Shown here: piece after piece, positions 54,145 to 62,605 of the stretch
Position numbering within the stretch: position 1 is the first letter of the stretch
Layout of the letters: each line of letters starts with the position of its first letter
Origin: Zeimonas sp046347945
GTDB lineage: Bacteria > Pseudomonadota > Gammaproteobacteria > Burkholderiales > Burkholderiaceae_E
Length of the DNA stretch: 64,000 nucleotides
Reading direction: 5' to 3'
NCBI GenBank assembly: GCA_046347945.1
Contig: JAXMFB010000003.1
Coordinates: 310,001 to 374,000, forward strand
Position numbers and translations under genes: made by a program
The notes under the pieces: model-generated
The model's database searches: none
What the model was told of the DNA's origin: nothing
The model's input: only the letters and a program-made list of their open reading frames with translations

Positions 54145-55176
54145 ATGAAGCTAGCCACCCTCAAGCGCGGCGGCCGCGACGGCACGCTGGTCGTCGTCAG
54201 CCGCGATCTGGCCCGTTGCCGGACTGTCGGTGACGTCGCCGGCACGCTGCAGCAGGCGCTCGACGACTGGGACACCGCGGCGCCCTCGCTGCAGCGCGCC
54301 TTCGAGATGCTCGATCGCGGCGCCGACGACGACGTCGCGGGCCGGCAGACGATGCCGTTCGATCCGGCCGCGTGCCACTCGCCGTTGCCGCGCGCCTACC
54401 AGTGGGCCGATGGATCGGCCTACGTCAACCACGTCGAGCTGGTACGCCGTGCGCGCGGCTCGGAGATGCCGCCCAGCTTCTGGACCGACCCGCTGATGTA
54501 CCAGGGCGGGTCGGATTCCTTCGTCGGCCCGTGCGACCCGATCCGCGCGATCAGCGTCGACTGGGGCATCGACCTCGAGGCCGAGGTGGCGGTGGTCACC
54601 GGCGACGTGGCGATGGGCGGGAGCCCGGAGCGCTGCGCCGGCGCGATCCGCCTGCTGATGCTGGTCAACGACGTGTCGCTGCGCAACCTGATCCCGGCCG
54701 AACTCGCGAAAGGCTTCGGCTTCTTCCAGTCGAAGCCCGCGTCGGCGTTCTCGCCGGTGGCGGTCACCCCCGACGAGCTGGGCGACGCGTGGCGGGACGG
54801 GAAGGTGCACCGGCCGCTGGTCGTGCACGTCAACGGCGAGCTGTTCGGCAGGCCCGACGCCGGCACCGACATGGTGTTCGATTTCCCGCGGCTGGTGGCG
54901 CACGCCGCTGCGACCCGCGACCTCGAGGCGGGCTCGATCATCGGTTCGGGCACGGTCTCGAACAGGCAGGGCGGCCTGCACGGCTCGAGCATCCGCAACG
55001 GCGGCGTCGGCTACTGCTGCGTGGCCGAGGTGCGGATGTACGAGACGATCGAGAACGGCAAGCCGCAGGCGCCGTACCTGCGGTTCGGCGACACGGTGCG
55101 CATCGAGATGTTCGACGCGGCCGCCCGCAGCATCTTCGGCGCGATCGAGCAGCGCGTCGAGCGGCATTCGATCTGA
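54145..55176 (+). CDS. Fumarylacetoacetate hydrolase family protein
   Basis: This 343-residue metal-dependent hydrolase has the FAH C-terminal domain from about residue 110: DWGIDLEAEVAVVTGDV holds two acidic ligands, LVNDVSLRNLIP contains the third, and GSGTVSNRQGG is the family turn. It cleaves a C-C bond in an acylpyruvate such as fumarylacetoacetate or fumarylpyruvate. The next gene encodes maleylacetoacetate isomerase, the preceding step of the same pathway, which supports a homogentisate- or gentisate-like route. The ring-cleavage step is not obvious in the cluster. Confidence 0.9.
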   Translation: MKLATLKRGGRDGTLVVVSRDLARCRTVGDVAGTLQQALDDWDTAAPSLQRAFEMLDRGADDDVAGRQTMPFDPAACHSPLPRAYQWADGSAYVNHVELVRRARGSEMPPSFWTDPLMYQGGSDSFVGPCDPIRAISVDWGIDLEAEVAVVTGDVAMGGSPERCAGAIRLLMLVNDVSLRNLIPAELAKGFGFFQSKPASAFSPVAVTPDELGDAWRDGKVHRPLVVHVNGELFGRPDAGTDMVFDFPRLVAHAAATRDLEAGSIIGSGTVSNRQGGLHGSSIRNGGVGYCCVAEVRMYETIENGKPQAPYLRFGDTVRIEMFDAAARSIFGAIEQRVERHSI

Positions 55177-55197
55177 AGGCAGGCGGCTTCGCCGACG

Positions 55198-55845
55198 ATG
55201 ATCGAGCTCTACACGTACTTCCGCAGTTCGGCCGCCTACCGGGTGCGCATCGCGCTGAACCTGAAGGGGCTGCGCTACCGGCCGGTGCCGGTGCACCTGC
55301 TGCGCGACGGCGGCGAACAGCGGCAGCCCGAGCACCTGGCGCGTCATCCGCTGGGCCTGGTTCCGGTGCTGCGCACCGACGACGCGACGTTCACGCAGTC
55401 GCTGGCCATCATCGAATACCTCGACGAGACGCATCGGGCGGCGCCGCTGCTGCCGGCGGACCCGCCGGGGCGCGCACGTGTACGGGCGATCGCCCAGGCC
55501 ATCGCCTGCGACATCCATCCGCTGAACAATCTTCGCGTGCTGCAGTACCTGGTGCGCGAGCTGGGCGTCGACGCGCCCCGCAAGGACGCCTGGTATCGCC
55601 ATTGGGTCGACGAGGGGTTGGCGGCGCTCGAGCGGATGCTCGTCGGCGATCCGCGCACCGGCGAGTTCTGCCACGGCGACGCGCCGACGCTGGCCGACTG
55701 CTGCCTGGTCCCCCAGGTGTTCAACGCGCGCCGCTTCGATTGCCGGCTCGACGACAAGCCGACGATCCTGCGCATCGTCGAGGCTTGCGAGCGGCTGGAG
55801 GCGTTTCGCGCCGCGGCTCCGGAGAACCAGCCGGACGCGGAGTGA
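55198..55845 (+). CDS. maiA: Maleylacetoacetate isomerase (zeta-class GST)
   Basis: This 215-residue glutathione-dependent isomerase converts maleylacetoacetate (or maleylpyruvate) to the fumaryl form. The zeta-class motif SSAAYRVRIALNLKG is at residues 10-24, with QSLAIIEYLDE for glutathione binding. It is the last gene of the LysR-TRAP cluster. Fourteen bases after its stop lies a 12-codon remnant of the glmS 3' end, and a decayed second copy of maiA lies at 58957-59295 beside intact glmS, showing that this region was duplicated around an inserted segment. Confidence 0.93.
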   Translation: MIELYTYFRSSAAYRVRIALNLKGLRYRPVPVHLLRDGGEQRQPEHLARHPLGLVPVLRTDDATFTQSLAIIEYLDETHRAAPLLPADPPGRARVRAIAQAIACDIHPLNNLRVLQYLVRELGVDAPRKDAWYRHWVDEGLAALERMLVGDPRTGEFCHGDAPTLADCCLVPQVFNARRFDCRLDDKPTILRIVEACERLEAFRAAAPENQPDAE

Positions 55846-55858
55846 GGGGCGCGCCCCC

Positions 55859-55897
55859 TTACTCCACGGTGACCGATTCCGCCAGGTTCCGCGGCTT
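55859..55897 (-). pseudogene. glmS: Remnant of the glmS 3' end
   Basis: Thirteen codons read KPRNLAESVTVE plus TAA on the minus strand, the universally conserved C-terminus of GlmS; the intact gene at 59310 ends KPRNLAKSVTVE. The spacing to the upstream maiA stop and the shared GGCGCGCC in between repeat the intact junction at 59293-59348. Homology stops after base 55897. Confidence 0.85.
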
Positions 55898-55942
55898 GCA
55901 GCTTCAGCCGCGCGCGCCTGCTTCAGCCGCCTGTTGCAAGGT

Positions 55943-57463
55943 TCACCGGTTGCCCAGTTCGGAGGCGCATTCGAGCGCCTGCGCGTCGCGTCCGATGGAC
56001 GCAACCGCGACGCGCTTGCCATCCTTCCAGTAGCTGACGAGGCAGTCGCGCGCGGCGATGTCGCCGTCGGTTTCGATCGCGTCCCAGGATGGCGCATGGC
56101 CGACATAGCGAATCGTGAGGTCGTAGTGAGCGCTCCAGAAGAACGGCACGTCCAGGAAGCGCTCTCGCGCGCCGAGCATGTTCCCGGCCACGACCTGCCC
56201 GTGCCTCTCGGCCACGACCCAGTGCTCGACGCGGCTCGTGCGGCCACTGCCCGGGTCGCGCCAGCGCGCCACGTCGCCGGCGGCGTAGATGCCGGGCACG
56301 CTGGTTTGCAGGTATTCGTCGACCAGGACGCCGTGATCGACGGCGATGCCAGCCGCTTCGGCGAGAGCGATTCGTGGCCGTACTCCGACTCCGACGATGA
56401 CCAGATCCGCTGAAAGTTCGGTGCCGTTGCCCAGCGCCACCGCCTGCGGCCCGATCGACGCCAGCGACGTTCCCATGTGGAAGGTCACGCCATGGCCTTC
56501 GTGCAGCGCGCGGACGAAATCGCCCAGATCCGGGCCGAGCACTCTTTCCAGCGGGCGCTCGTCGAGCGACACCACGTGCACCGGTAGACCGCGCTCGCGC
56601 AGCGCGGCGGCGGTCTCCAGGCCGATGAAGCCAGAACCCAGCACCACCGCGGATTTCGCCGCCCTGGCCGACTCGATGATGGCACGACTGTCCGCGAGCG
56701 AACGCAGCGTGAAGACATGCGATCGATCGGCACCCGGAATCGGCAGCCGCACGGGCTCGGCGCCCGTAGCCAGCAGCAGGCGCTCGAACGGGAATGCGCG
56801 GCCATCGGCCGTCGTCACGGTGCGCGCCGTTACGTCGATTCGTGCGGCGCTTGCGCGAAGCTGCAGGTCGATCTCGTTGCGCGCGTAGAACTCCTCGGGC
56901 CGCAACGGAATCCATTCTTCCGGGGCATTGCCCGCCAGGTAGTCCTTCGACAGGTTCGGGCGATCGCAAGGCGTGTCCGCATCCTCGCTCAACATCGTGA
57001 GGCGCCCCCGATAGCCGCGCCGGCGCAGCATCTCGGCACAGGCGAACCCCGCAGCCCCGCCGCCGATGATGACGATGTCCTTCGGCTGCTCGGCCGTCGC
57101 CGGCGCCGACTGCGGCGCGGCTGCGATCGGCTCGCGGACCACGATCCGGTCACCCTCGCGCTCGACGCGCCAGCACGAGAGCGAATCGAAGGCGGGAGCC
57201 CGGAGCGCCTCGCCGGTGCGCAGCGAAAAGCAGGCATGATGCCAAGGGCAGCGCACCGTGTCGCCCGCGACGATGCCCTTCGCCAGCGGAGCGCCGTAAT
57301 GGGTGCACGCCGCGTCGACGGCCAGCACGTCGTTGCCGACCCGAGCGAGCAACACGGGCTTGTCCCCGACATGACCCAGCAACATCGGCTTGTCGCCGAA
57401 CTCGGCGAGCGTGACGCCCCGGGTCAGGTCAGGACCGGCATTTTCGACCACATCCGAAGCCAT
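55943..57463 (-). CDS. Rieske-domain FAD/NAD(P)-dependent oxidoreductase
   Basis: This 506-residue protein joins an N-terminal Rieske [2Fe-2S] domain (C53, H55 in CTHYGAP; C72, H75 in CPWHHACF) to a pyridine-nucleotide disulfide-type reductase with IVIIGGGAAGFACAEML for FAD (near residue 120) and IYAAGDVARW. It resembles AIFM3-like and ferredoxin-reductase-type proteins that pass electrons from NAD(P)H to an iron-sulfur centre. I use the ATG at 57463. It lies in a segment flanked by duplicated maiA/glmS sequences and with lower GC than its surroundings, so it was probably acquired. Its electron acceptor is unknown. Confidence 0.9.
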   Translation of the reverse strand: MASDVVENAGPDLTRGVTLAEFGDKPMLLGHVGDKPVLLARVGNDVLAVDAACTHYGAPLAKGIVAGDTVRCPWHHACFSLRTGEALRAPAFDSLSCWRVEREGDRIVVREPIAAAPQSAPATAEQPKDIVIIGGGAAGFACAEMLRRRGYRGRLTMLSEDADTPCDRPNLSKDYLAGNAPEEWIPLRPEEFYARNEIDLQLRASAARIDVTARTVTTADGRAFPFERLLLATGAEPVRLPIPGADRSHVFTLRSLADSRAIIESARAAKSAVVLGSGFIGLETAAALRERGLPVHVVSLDERPLERVLGPDLGDFVRALHEGHGVTFHMGTSLASIGPQAVALGNGTELSADLVIVGVGVRPRIALAEAAGIAVDHGVLVDEYLQTSVPGIYAAGDVARWRDPGSGRTSRVEHWVVAERHGQVVAGNMLGARERFLDVPFFWSAHYDLTIRYVGHAPSWDAIETDGDIAARDCLVSYWKDGKRVAVASIGRDAQALECASELGNR

Positions 57464-57592
57464 GGGTTTGTCCTCCAGGTCGTGAAGAGGCCGACCGCGC
57501 CATTCACCCAAAAGGCCCGCGAAAAGAGAATAAGGCAAGGCCACCCACAAACTGCGCTGAAACCATGCGGGCGTGCCGCACATCGAAACCGG

Positions 57593-58138
57593 TCAGGGTG
57601 GCAACAGCGGCAGCGGGTAATGGATGCCGTCGTCGGCGGGCACCGCGGCTTCGGTCATGCGGGCGGGCTCGATCCGGTTCTCGCCCATCAGGTGCAGCAC
57701 CTCGCGACCGGCGAGCAGCAGATAATCGGCGACGATGCGGCGATGGCAGCGCCACCACACCGCCTCGGCGCACATGATCGCCGCGCGCTGCTCGTCGGCG
57801 ACGCCGAGCAGGCGGTCGAGTCCTGCGCGGAATCCGGGCGACAGCGCGTAATCGGAATAGTTGTGAAAGCTCGCATTGACCCAGAAGGCATTGACCTCGG
57901 GTGGCACCGTCCTCGACTTGCTGCGCAGGCCGCCGAGTTGGTCGATTCGCGCATAGCCGATCCGATGTCGCCGCAACCCCTCATCGATCATGTCCGCATC
58001 GAATTGCGGGTTGTGGCGCGAGCGCGGGACGGTCCGGATATCGATCACTTGTTGCACGCCACCCGCGCGCAGCAACCCGACGAATGCCTCCAGCGTCCGG
58101 TTCGAATGGCCCACCGTGCACACCGGCAGCGGATTCAT
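57593..58138 (-). CDS. DUF488 family protein
   Basis: This 181-residue cytosolic protein has the DUF488 marks: CTVGHSNRTLEAFVGLLRA at the N-terminus, VIDIRTVPRSRHNPQF, and the cysteine motif IMCAEAVWWRCHRRIVADYL. The conserved cysteine and histidine pair suggests metal or nucleic-acid binding, but no activity is established for the family. It is between the FABP-like gene (13 bases upstream) and the Rieske reductase gene (129 bases downstream) in the inserted segment. Confidence 0.88.
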   Translation of the reverse strand: MNPLPVCTVGHSNRTLEAFVGLLRAGGVQQVIDIRTVPRSRHNPQFDADMIDEGLRRHRIGYARIDQLGGLRSKSRTVPPEVNAFWVNASFHNYSDYALSPGFRAGLDRLLGVADEQRAAIMCAEAVWWRCHRRIVADYLLLAGREVLHLMGENRIEPARMTEAAVPADDGIHYPLPLLPP

Positions 58139-58151
58139 TGGCGCGTGGAGG

Positions 58152-58784
58152 TTACCCGGCGTTTTCGGCGCCCGGATGAATCCGCTTGACGCGATGCAAG
58201 GTATTGCGATCGGTATGGTGCATTTCCTTGCCCGTTGCGGCGAGCTTCAGGACGAGGTCCGACCTGTAGCTGAAGGTGCCGTCGTCATGGATGTCGAAGG
58301 TGCTTTCGAAAGCCACGGCCGTGGCCCGCTCCAGCAGGTACCCGTTCTGCGACAGTCCGTACGACCTGGATCCGGGCTCGGCCTTGAAACGCAATGTCCT
58401 GTCGCGCGCTCGGGCACTGCCTCCGGCCAGGATCGCCAAGCCGCGCGGCACGGCAAAGCAGCGCATGACCTGTCCGTTCGCCTTGTCCCACAGAAGGTAC
58501 CCCACCTCGTCGTGAAAGGGGGCCATGGCTTCCTCGCCATGGCGCCAGGCCGTCATCTCGTAATTCAGCCCCTCCATCGTCTGCTGGCCGTTCTCGACGA
58601 TCGGAATCGGCCGGAACCAGGCCTTCTCGAAATAGCCGGTTTCCGAGGCCTCGTCGTCCTTGTTGTGATACGAGAGGTCGACACCGACATCGCCCTCCCA
58701 TTCCCCGACCAACGGGGTCAGTGGCCCAAGCTTCTGAGGCCCCAAGATCTCTGCCATCACTGTCTCCGCGTCGTGGCCAGACAT
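58152..58784 (-). CDS. FABP-like/nitrobindin-type heme-binding beta-barrel protein
   Basis: This 210-residue protein matches the fatty-acid-binding-protein-like family that includes nitrobindins: LGPLTPLVGEWEGDVGVDLS near residue 15, GYFEKAWFRPIPIVENGQQT, GLNYEMTAWR and EVGYLLWDKANGQVMRCFAV. Such ten-strand barrels bind heme or lipids and may scavenge nitric oxide. I use the ATG at 58784 (MSGHDAE); a longer start adds residues without a ribosome site. It is the first gene of the inserted segment on the minus strand; a perfect 18-base palindrome lies 86 bases upstream. Confidence 0.7.
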   Translation of the reverse strand: MSGHDAETVMAEILGPQKLGPLTPLVGEWEGDVGVDLSYHNKDDEASETGYFEKAWFRPIPIVENGQQTMEGLNYEMTAWRHGEEAMAPFHDEVGYLLWDKANGQVMRCFAVPRGLAILAGGSARARDRTLRFKAEPGSRSYGLSQNGYLLERATAVAFESTFDIHDDGTFSYRSDLVLKLAATGKEMHHTDRNTLHRVKRIHPGAENAG

Positions 58785-58956
58785 GACAACGAGCGTAGTC
58801 CTTGTCGACGCGAAGGACTGCAATGAGGGTCTTTAAACCCTGCAGGTCGTGCCGCTTCTCGTCGAACCGTTCCGCCTCGAGGCGGAATCGTCGGAGTAGA
58901 TCTGATCCACCCGGCACCTGTTCGATGCAGCTCTTCGATGCCTTGCCAGCCGGGGC
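58785..58956. other. Upstream region of the inserted three-gene unit
   Basis: These 172 bases hold no gene that I can support. They should contain the promoter for the FABP-like, DUF488 and Rieske genes. The only outstanding structure is the palindrome at 58870-58887. The right-hand boundary with the maiA remnant is at about 58957. Confidence 0.5.
58870..58887. promoter_or_regulatory. Perfect 18-base palindrome
   Basis: TTCCGCCTCGAGGCGGAA is its own reverse complement. It lies upstream of the FABP-like gene, in the region expected to hold the promoter for the acquired three-gene unit. It may be an operator, but a match of this size can arise by chance in 64 kb of GC-rich DNA. Confidence 0.3.
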
Positions 58957-59295
58957 CTGCTGCGCGACGGTGGCGAGCAGCGGCGGCCGGAGCACCTGGC
59001 GCGCCATCGGCAGAACGATCGTCGCGTGCTGCAGTACCTGGTGCGCGAGCTGGGCGTCGACGCGTCACGCAAGAACGCCTGGCACCGCCAGAGGACAGAG
59101 GGTTGGGTCGTGTCGATGGCGGCTGCGAAGGCGGCAGCGGGGCCGTGGGGCAACCCCCGATTCTCCGCAACGGCGGCGACTCGCACGGCTAGGGGCGAGT
59201 GCCTACTTTCGGCTCGTCGAGTAAAGAATTCAGTTCGTCAGCAAAGACGACTGCGTCGGGTAAAGAAGACAGTTTGCCCGACCCACCAGGAGTGA
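58957..59295 (+). pseudogene. maiA: Decayed second copy of maiA
   Basis: Two blocks match the intact maiA at 55198-55845. Block one (58957-59008) matches 55297-55348, including CCTGCTGCGCGACGG and GAGCACCTGGCGCG. Block two (about 59018-59105) matches 55530-55617 and encodes VLQYLVRELGVDA-R-K-AW. The roughly 180 bases between these blocks in intact maiA are deleted, the 5' end is missing, and the rest is scrambled. The frame ends at TGA 59293-59295, in the same position relative to the glmS stop as in the intact junction. Confidence 0.85.
59217..59276 (+). repeat. Pair of imperfect 21-base direct repeats
   Basis: The 21-base unit at 59217-59237 (core GTAAAGAA then CAGTT) recurs at 59256-59276 with 17 of 21 identical bases, 39 bases apart. 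This AT-richer patch lies in the decayed maiA copy just before glmS and may mark the history of the rearrangement. Confidence 0.5.
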
Positions 59296-59309
59296 CGGGC
59301 GCGCCCGAG

Positions 59310-61163
59310 TCACTCCACCGTGACGGACTTGGCCAGGTTCCTCGGCTTGTCGACGTCCGTCTTGCGCGCCAGCGCCACGTGATACGCGAGCAGCTGCAGC
59401 GGGACCACGTGCAGGATCGGCGACAGCAACCCGGCGTGGTCGCCCAGGTTGATGATGTTGATCCGGTCTTCCGGCTCGATGTGCGTGTCCTTGTCGGCGA
59501 ACACGAACAGCTCGCCGCCGCGCGCCTTCACCTCGTGCAGGTTCGACTTCAGTTTCTCGATCAGCGCGTCGTTGGGCGCCACCACCACCACCGGCATCTC
59601 GCTGTCGATCAGCGCCAGCGGCCCGTGCTTGAGCTCGCCGGCGGCGTAGGCCTCGGCGTGGATGTAGGTGATCTCCTTGAGCTTCAACGCGCCTTCGAGC
59701 GCGATCGGGAAGTGCACGCCGCGACCGAGGAACAGCGCGTGCTGCTTGGGCGCGAAGCGGTTGGCCCAGTGGCGCACCGCGGGCTCGCACTCGAGCACGT
59801 GCGCGATCGCGGCCGGAAGGTGGCGCAGCTGCGCGAGCAGCTCCTTCTCGCGAGCCGGTGCGAGCCGGCTGCGCTGCTTGGCCAGCACCAGCGCGAGCAC
59901 GAACAGCGAGGCCAGCTGGGTGGTGAACGCCTTGGTCGACGCCACGCCGATCTCGGGACCGGCGCGGGTCAGGAAGCGCAGCCTGCTCTGGCGGATCAGC
60001 GCCGATTCGGGCACGTTGCAGATCGCCAGCGTGTCGCGCAGGCCCATCGACTTCGCGTGCTGCAGCGCCGCGATCGTGTCGGCGGTCTCGCCGGATTGCG
60101 AGATCGTGATGACGAGCGTGTTCGGCAGCGCGACCGAGTCGCGATAGCGGTACTCGCTGGCGATCTCGACCGACACCGGCAGCCCGGCGATCGACTCGAT
60201 CCAGTACTTGGCGACGCAGCCCGAGTGGTAGCTGGTGCCGCAGGCCAGGATCAGGATCTGCTTCGTGCGCGCGAAGATGTCCTCCGACTCGGCCCCGAAC
60301 AGGCCGGCCGACAGCGACGCCGCATTGGCGACCATCTCGAGCGTGTTGGCGATCGCGCCGGGCTGCTCGAAGATCTCCTTCTGCATGAAGTGCTGGTACT
60401 TGCCGAGCTCGATCGCGTCGCTCGACAGCTGGCTCTCGACGATCTTCCGCTCGGCGGGCCGGCCGTCGGCGTCGACGATCGAGTACCCGTCGGGGCGGAT
60501 CTGCACGACGTCGCCTTCTTCCAGGTAGGCGACGTACTTCGTCACCTGCAGCAGCGCCGAGGTGTCGGACGCGAGGAAGTTCTCGCCCTTGCCCGAGCCC
60601 GAGTTGCCGATGCCCAGCAGCAGCGGCGAACCCTTGCGCGAGCCGACGACGGTGCTCGGCTCGGCGTTGTTGATCGCGGCGATCGCGTAAGCGCCTTCGA
60701 GCTCGCGCACCGCCTTCTGCACCGCCACGAACAGGTCGTCGCCCGACGCGACGTAGCTGTGCAGCAGGTGCGCGATGACCTCGGTGTCGGTGTCGCTCGC
60801 GAATTCGTAGCCGGCCGCCTTCAGGCGCCTGCGCAGCATCTCGTGGTTCTCGATGATGCCGTTGTGGACGACCGAGACCTCGATGCCCTTGCCGGACGAG
60901 AAGTGCGGGTGCGCGTTCTTCTCGGTGACCCCGCCGTGCGTGGCCCAGCGCGTGTGCGCGATGCCGGTCGGCGCGTCGGCGTGCACCTCGCGGGCGCGCG
61001 CCTCGAGGTCTGCGACGCGGCCGACCGCGCGCACGCGCTCCATCTTGCCGTTCATGATCGCGATGCCGGCCGAGTCGTAGCCGCGGTACTCGAGCTTGCG
61101 CAGGCCCTCGATCAGGATCGGGACGACGTTACGTTGCGCGACGGCTCCGACGATTCCACACAT
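59310..61163 (-). CDS. glmS: Glutamine--fructose-6-phosphate aminotransferase (isomerizing)
   Basis: This 617-residue enzyme makes glucosamine-6-phosphate for peptidoglycan and lipopolysaccharide. The N-terminal glutaminase begins MCGIVGAVAQ with the nucleophile C2; two SIS domains follow (ACGTSYHSG and SQSGETADT in the first, LGRGVHFPIALEGALKLKE in the second), and the protein ends DKPRNLAKSVTVE. It follows glmU with 34 bases between, forming the UDP-GlcNAc supply operon. I saw no glmS ribozyme, as expected in this phylum. Confidence 0.97.
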   Translation of the reverse strand: MCGIVGAVAQRNVVPILIEGLRKLEYRGYDSAGIAIMNGKMERVRAVGRVADLEARAREVHADAPTGIAHTRWATHGGVTEKNAHPHFSSGKGIEVSVVHNGIIENHEMLRRRLKAAGYEFASDTDTEVIAHLLHSYVASGDDLFVAVQKAVRELEGAYAIAAINNAEPSTVVGSRKGSPLLLGIGNSGSGKGENFLASDTSALLQVTKYVAYLEEGDVVQIRPDGYSIVDADGRPAERKIVESQLSSDAIELGKYQHFMQKEIFEQPGAIANTLEMVANAASLSAGLFGAESEDIFARTKQILILACGTSYHSGCVAKYWIESIAGLPVSVEIASEYRYRDSVALPNTLVITISQSGETADTIAALQHAKSMGLRDTLAICNVPESALIRQSRLRFLTRAGPEIGVASTKAFTTQLASLFVLALVLAKQRSRLAPAREKELLAQLRHLPAAIAHVLECEPAVRHWANRFAPKQHALFLGRGVHFPIALEGALKLKEITYIHAEAYAAGELKHGPLALIDSEMPVVVVAPNDALIEKLKSNLHEVKARGGELFVFADKDTHIEPEDRINIINLGDHAGLLSPILHVVPLQLLAYHVALARKTDVDKPRNLAKSVTVE

Positions 61164-61197
61164 CTTGCTGCTCCTTGCTGGCGCCCGACCCGGCGGG

Positions 61198-62565
61198 TCA
61201 GGACTTGGCGGCGGGCTTCTTGACCGGCCGCTTCCACGATTCGACGGTCGTCTGCTCGGTGCGAGACATCGTCAGCTTGTGCTCGGGCGCGTCGCGCGTC
61301 AGCGTGGTGCCGGCGCCGAGCGTCGCGCCGCGGCCCACCCGCACCGGCGCGACCAGCTGGGTGTCGCTGCCGATGAACGCGTCGTCCTCGATGACGGTCT
61401 GGTACTTGTTGGCGCCGTCGTAGTTGCAGGTGATCGTGCCGGCGCCGATGTTCACGCGCTCGCCGACGACGGTGTCGCCGAGGTAGGACAGGTGGTTGGC
61501 CTTGGACTTCGCGGCCATCCGCGTGTTCTTCATCTCGACGAAGTTGCCGACGTGGGTTTCCTCGCCGAGGTCGGTGCCCGGGCGCAGCCGCGCGTAGGGG
61601 CCGATGCGCGCACGCGCACCGATCGACGAGCGTTCGATGAGCGTGAACGGCAGGATCTGCGCACCTGCGCCGATCCGGGTGTCGCGGATGACGCAGTTCG
61701 CACCGACGCTCGCGCCGTCTTCGATGACGACCCGGCCTTCGAACACGCAGTTGACGTCGATCGAGACGTCGCGCCCGCACAGCAGTTCGCCGCGCACGTC
61801 GAGCCGCGCGGGATCGGCCAGCCAGACGCCTTCGTCCATCAGCTTCGTCGCCACCCTGTTCTGGAAGATGCGCTCGAGTTCGGCCAGCTGCCGCTTGCTG
61901 TTGACGCCGAGCGTCTCGGAGACGTCGCCCGGCTGTGCCGAAACGACCGCCACGCGATCGTGCACCGCGGCCGCGACCACGTCCGTGAGGTAATACTCCT
62001 TCTGGGCGTTGTCGTTCGACAGCGCACCCAGCCAGCGCGCCAGCGCGGCGGTGGGTGCGACCAGGATGCCGGTATTCACCTCCCGGATTTCGCGGGTGGC
62101 GGGGTCGGCATCCTTGTGCTCGACCACCCGGACGATCCGGCCGCCGTCGCGGACGATCCGGCCGTAGCCGCTCGGGTCGGCCAGCTCGACCGTGAGCAGC
62201 CCGAGCTTGTCGGCGCCCGCGGCCCCGACGAGCCGCGCCAGCGTCTCGTGGGTGGTGAGCGGCACGTCGCCGTACAGCACCAGCGTGGGCACCGCCGGAT
62301 CGAGGTGCGGCAGCGCCTGCATCACCGCATGCCCGGTGCCCAGCTGCGGCTCCTGCAGCGCCCAGCGCAGGTCGTCGCCCTTGATCGCGCGCACGACGGT
62401 TTCGCCGCCGTGCCCGTACACTACGACGATGCGGCCCGGGCCCAAGCTTCGCGCGCAATCGACGACGTGCGCGAGCAGCGGCTTGCCTGCCAGCGGGTGC
62501 AGCACCTTGGGCAGGTCGGAGCGCATCCGCTTGCCCATCCCGGCGGCCAGGATGACGACGTTCAT
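61198..62565 (-). CDS. glmU: Bifunctional UDP-N-acetylglucosamine pyrophosphorylase / glucosamine-1-phosphate N-acetyltransferase
   Basis: This 455-residue enzyme acetylates glucosamine-1-phosphate and then makes UDP-GlcNAc. The uridyltransferase domain starts with MNVVILAAGMGKRMRSDLPK; the left-handed beta-helix acetyltransferase domain covers about residues 250-440 with repeated hexapeptides (VGANCVIRDTRIGAGAQI, NIGAGTITCNYDGANKY). The start at 62565 gives the canonical N-terminus; longer readings overlap the divergent lipoprotein gene. It is the first gene of glmU-glmS. Confidence 0.97.
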   Translation of the reverse strand: MNVVILAAGMGKRMRSDLPKVLHPLAGKPLLAHVVDCARSLGPGRIVVVYGHGGETVVRAIKGDDLRWALQEPQLGTGHAVMQALPHLDPAVPTLVLYGDVPLTTHETLARLVGAAGADKLGLLTVELADPSGYGRIVRDGGRIVRVVEHKDADPATREIREVNTGILVAPTAALARWLGALSNDNAQKEYYLTDVVAAAVHDRVAVVSAQPGDVSETLGVNSKRQLAELERIFQNRVATKLMDEGVWLADPARLDVRGELLCGRDVSIDVNCVFEGRVVIEDGASVGANCVIRDTRIGAGAQILPFTLIERSSIGARARIGPYARLRPGTDLGEETHVGNFVEMKNTRMAAKSKANHLSYLGDTVVGERVNIGAGTITCNYDGANKYQTVIEDDAFIGSDTQLVAPVRVGRGATLGAGTTLTRDAPEHKLTMSRTEQTTVESWKRPVKKPAAKS

Positions 62566-62605
62566 CTTTTCCTTGTTTTTCAGGTACTTAGGGGAAGAAT
62601 CCGGG

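Noticed and set aside
59110..59309. A real small gene in the frame 59026-59295
   Set aside because: Its first part is plainly maiA coding sequence, and the rest is scrambled up to the ancestral maiA stop, so it is a remnant rather than a gene.
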